A program made the translations under genes and the position numbers. A DNA stretch of 64,000 nt from Bacteroidaceae bacterium (lineage in GTDB: Bacteria; Bacteroidota; Bacteroidia; Bacteroidales; Bacteroidaceae), in contig JAFSAT010000040.1 in assembly GCA_017442185.1 (NCBI GenBank), forward strand, positions 38,576 to 102,575, given 5' to 3'. Shown piece after piece: positions 63,639 to 64,000 of this stretch. The notes under the pieces are model-generated. The model ran no database searches and was not told where the DNA came from. It saw only the letters and a list, made by a program, of their open reading frames with translations. The first letter of the stretch is position 1. Each line of letters opens with the position of its first letter.

Positions 63639-64000
63639 CTTGTGAGCAGTTTGTTTAGTGCCTGCTGTGTCTCTTTCAGGTATTTGAAATTCTGCATCAC
63701 TTCCATTGCTTTAGTGCTGTCGGCAACCACAGTGGGGTCTTTAAGTTGTGACATTGTCTGCTTCAGAAGCTCATCTATTATGCTCTGTTTGTAGGCTACG
63801 GCAAGGCGTGTGGTTTGTTCAAAAAGTACTACACCCTCGTTGCGGTTGTCGTTCCCTGTATCGGCAAACAGCTTGCTAAGAATGTGTCTGTCGCCGCATA
63901 GCTCGGCTGCAAGGCGTGATACTTCGGCATCGGGGTGTGAGCAGAAGTGTCTTTCGCAACTGAATTGGGGGTCGTTGCCGTGTTGTGCCGCCTCGTCGAA
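63605..64000 (-). CDS. dnaG: DNA primase, C-terminal part (truncated by the window edge)
   Basis: The final 131 residues of a longer protein; the gene continues to the right of the window in the same frame. The piece matches the helicase-interaction C-terminal region of Bacteroidales DnaG: CSHPDAEVSRLAAELCGDRH followed by LSKLF, then IIDELLKQTMSQLKDP and FKYLKETQQALNKLL. The stop is TAA at 63605-63607. The catalytic zinc-finger and TOPRIM domains lie outside the window, so the assignment rests on this tail alone. Confidence 0.75.
   Translation of the reverse strand, partial: FDEAAQHGNDPQFSCERHFCSHPDAEVSRLAAELCGDRHILSKLFADTGNDNRNEGVVLFEQTTRLAVAYKQSIIDELLKQTMSQLKDPTVVADSTKAMEVMQNFKYLKETQQALNKLLTSYGFAAAVLNV

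Overview
The window is chromosomal DNA from a Bacteroidales (Bacteroidota) bacterium. This rests on the SusC/SusD pair, DUF4843 and PKD-like lipoproteins, DUF4369/TlpA thioredoxins, a PorZ-like type IX secretion (T9SS) protein, a RibBA-LptF/G gene pair, and upstream motifs of the Bacteroidetes form TAnnTTTGC instead of Shine-Dalgarno sequences. The genus cannot be fixed from sequence alone. I found no rRNA, tRNA, CRISPR, prophage or insertion sequence.

Layout: (1) 1-26 kb is mainly plus-strand housekeeping: an 85-bp tandem repeat at the edge, mnmG with a parS-like palindrome directly after it, apt, uvrC, dtd, a MazG-like gene, deoC, a polyprenyl synthase (minus), polA, an acyltransferase, ychF, lgt, an FtsX-type permease and mutS (both minus), leuS, yitT, rdgB and a PorZ-like gene. 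(2) 26.0-26.7 kb is a 680-bp AT-rich gap. It coincides with a change in plus-strand composition from C>G, A>T on the left to G>C, T>A on the right, and it carries two DnaA-box-like 9-mers 11 bp apart. It is a candidate replication origin. (3) 26.7-36.8 kb holds an MFS transporter, an aminotransferase, ribBA, lptF/G, a START-like protein, a 32-residue membrane peptide, VanZ-like, CYTH, prfB and an M20 deacetylase. (4) 36.8-49.3 kb is one minus-strand cluster: a thioredoxin-less DUF4369-like protein, an STN-bearing SusC, SusD, DUF4843, a PKD-like lipoprotein, and three TlpA-type thioredoxins in tandem. It ends at a strong terminator. (5) 49.6-56.1 kb holds a SUMF1-fold lipoprotein, ybeY, a phosphoesterase, a SpmA/SpmB-type membrane protein, a small peptide gene, and a GLUG-repeat surface protein. 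(6) 56.6-64 kb holds a dynamin-like GTPase with a DUF697 membrane partner, ruvB, a flippase, a DUF389 protein and the 3' end of dnaG.

How the parts relate: the large minus-strand cluster reads as an outer-membrane import system (SusC/SusD plus accessory surface lipoproteins) whose downstream steps are periplasmic thiol-disulfide proteins. The GTPase/DUF697 pair reads as a membrane-remodelling module. The PorZ-like protein and the C-terminal tails of the PorZ-like and GLUG proteins point to type IX secretion. A dispersed palindromic repeat with the core AGAAGCTGTTTAAATT sits in several gaps, often just upstream of promoters. The parS-like site, the strand-composition switch and the AT-rich gap together place this window near the origin of replication.
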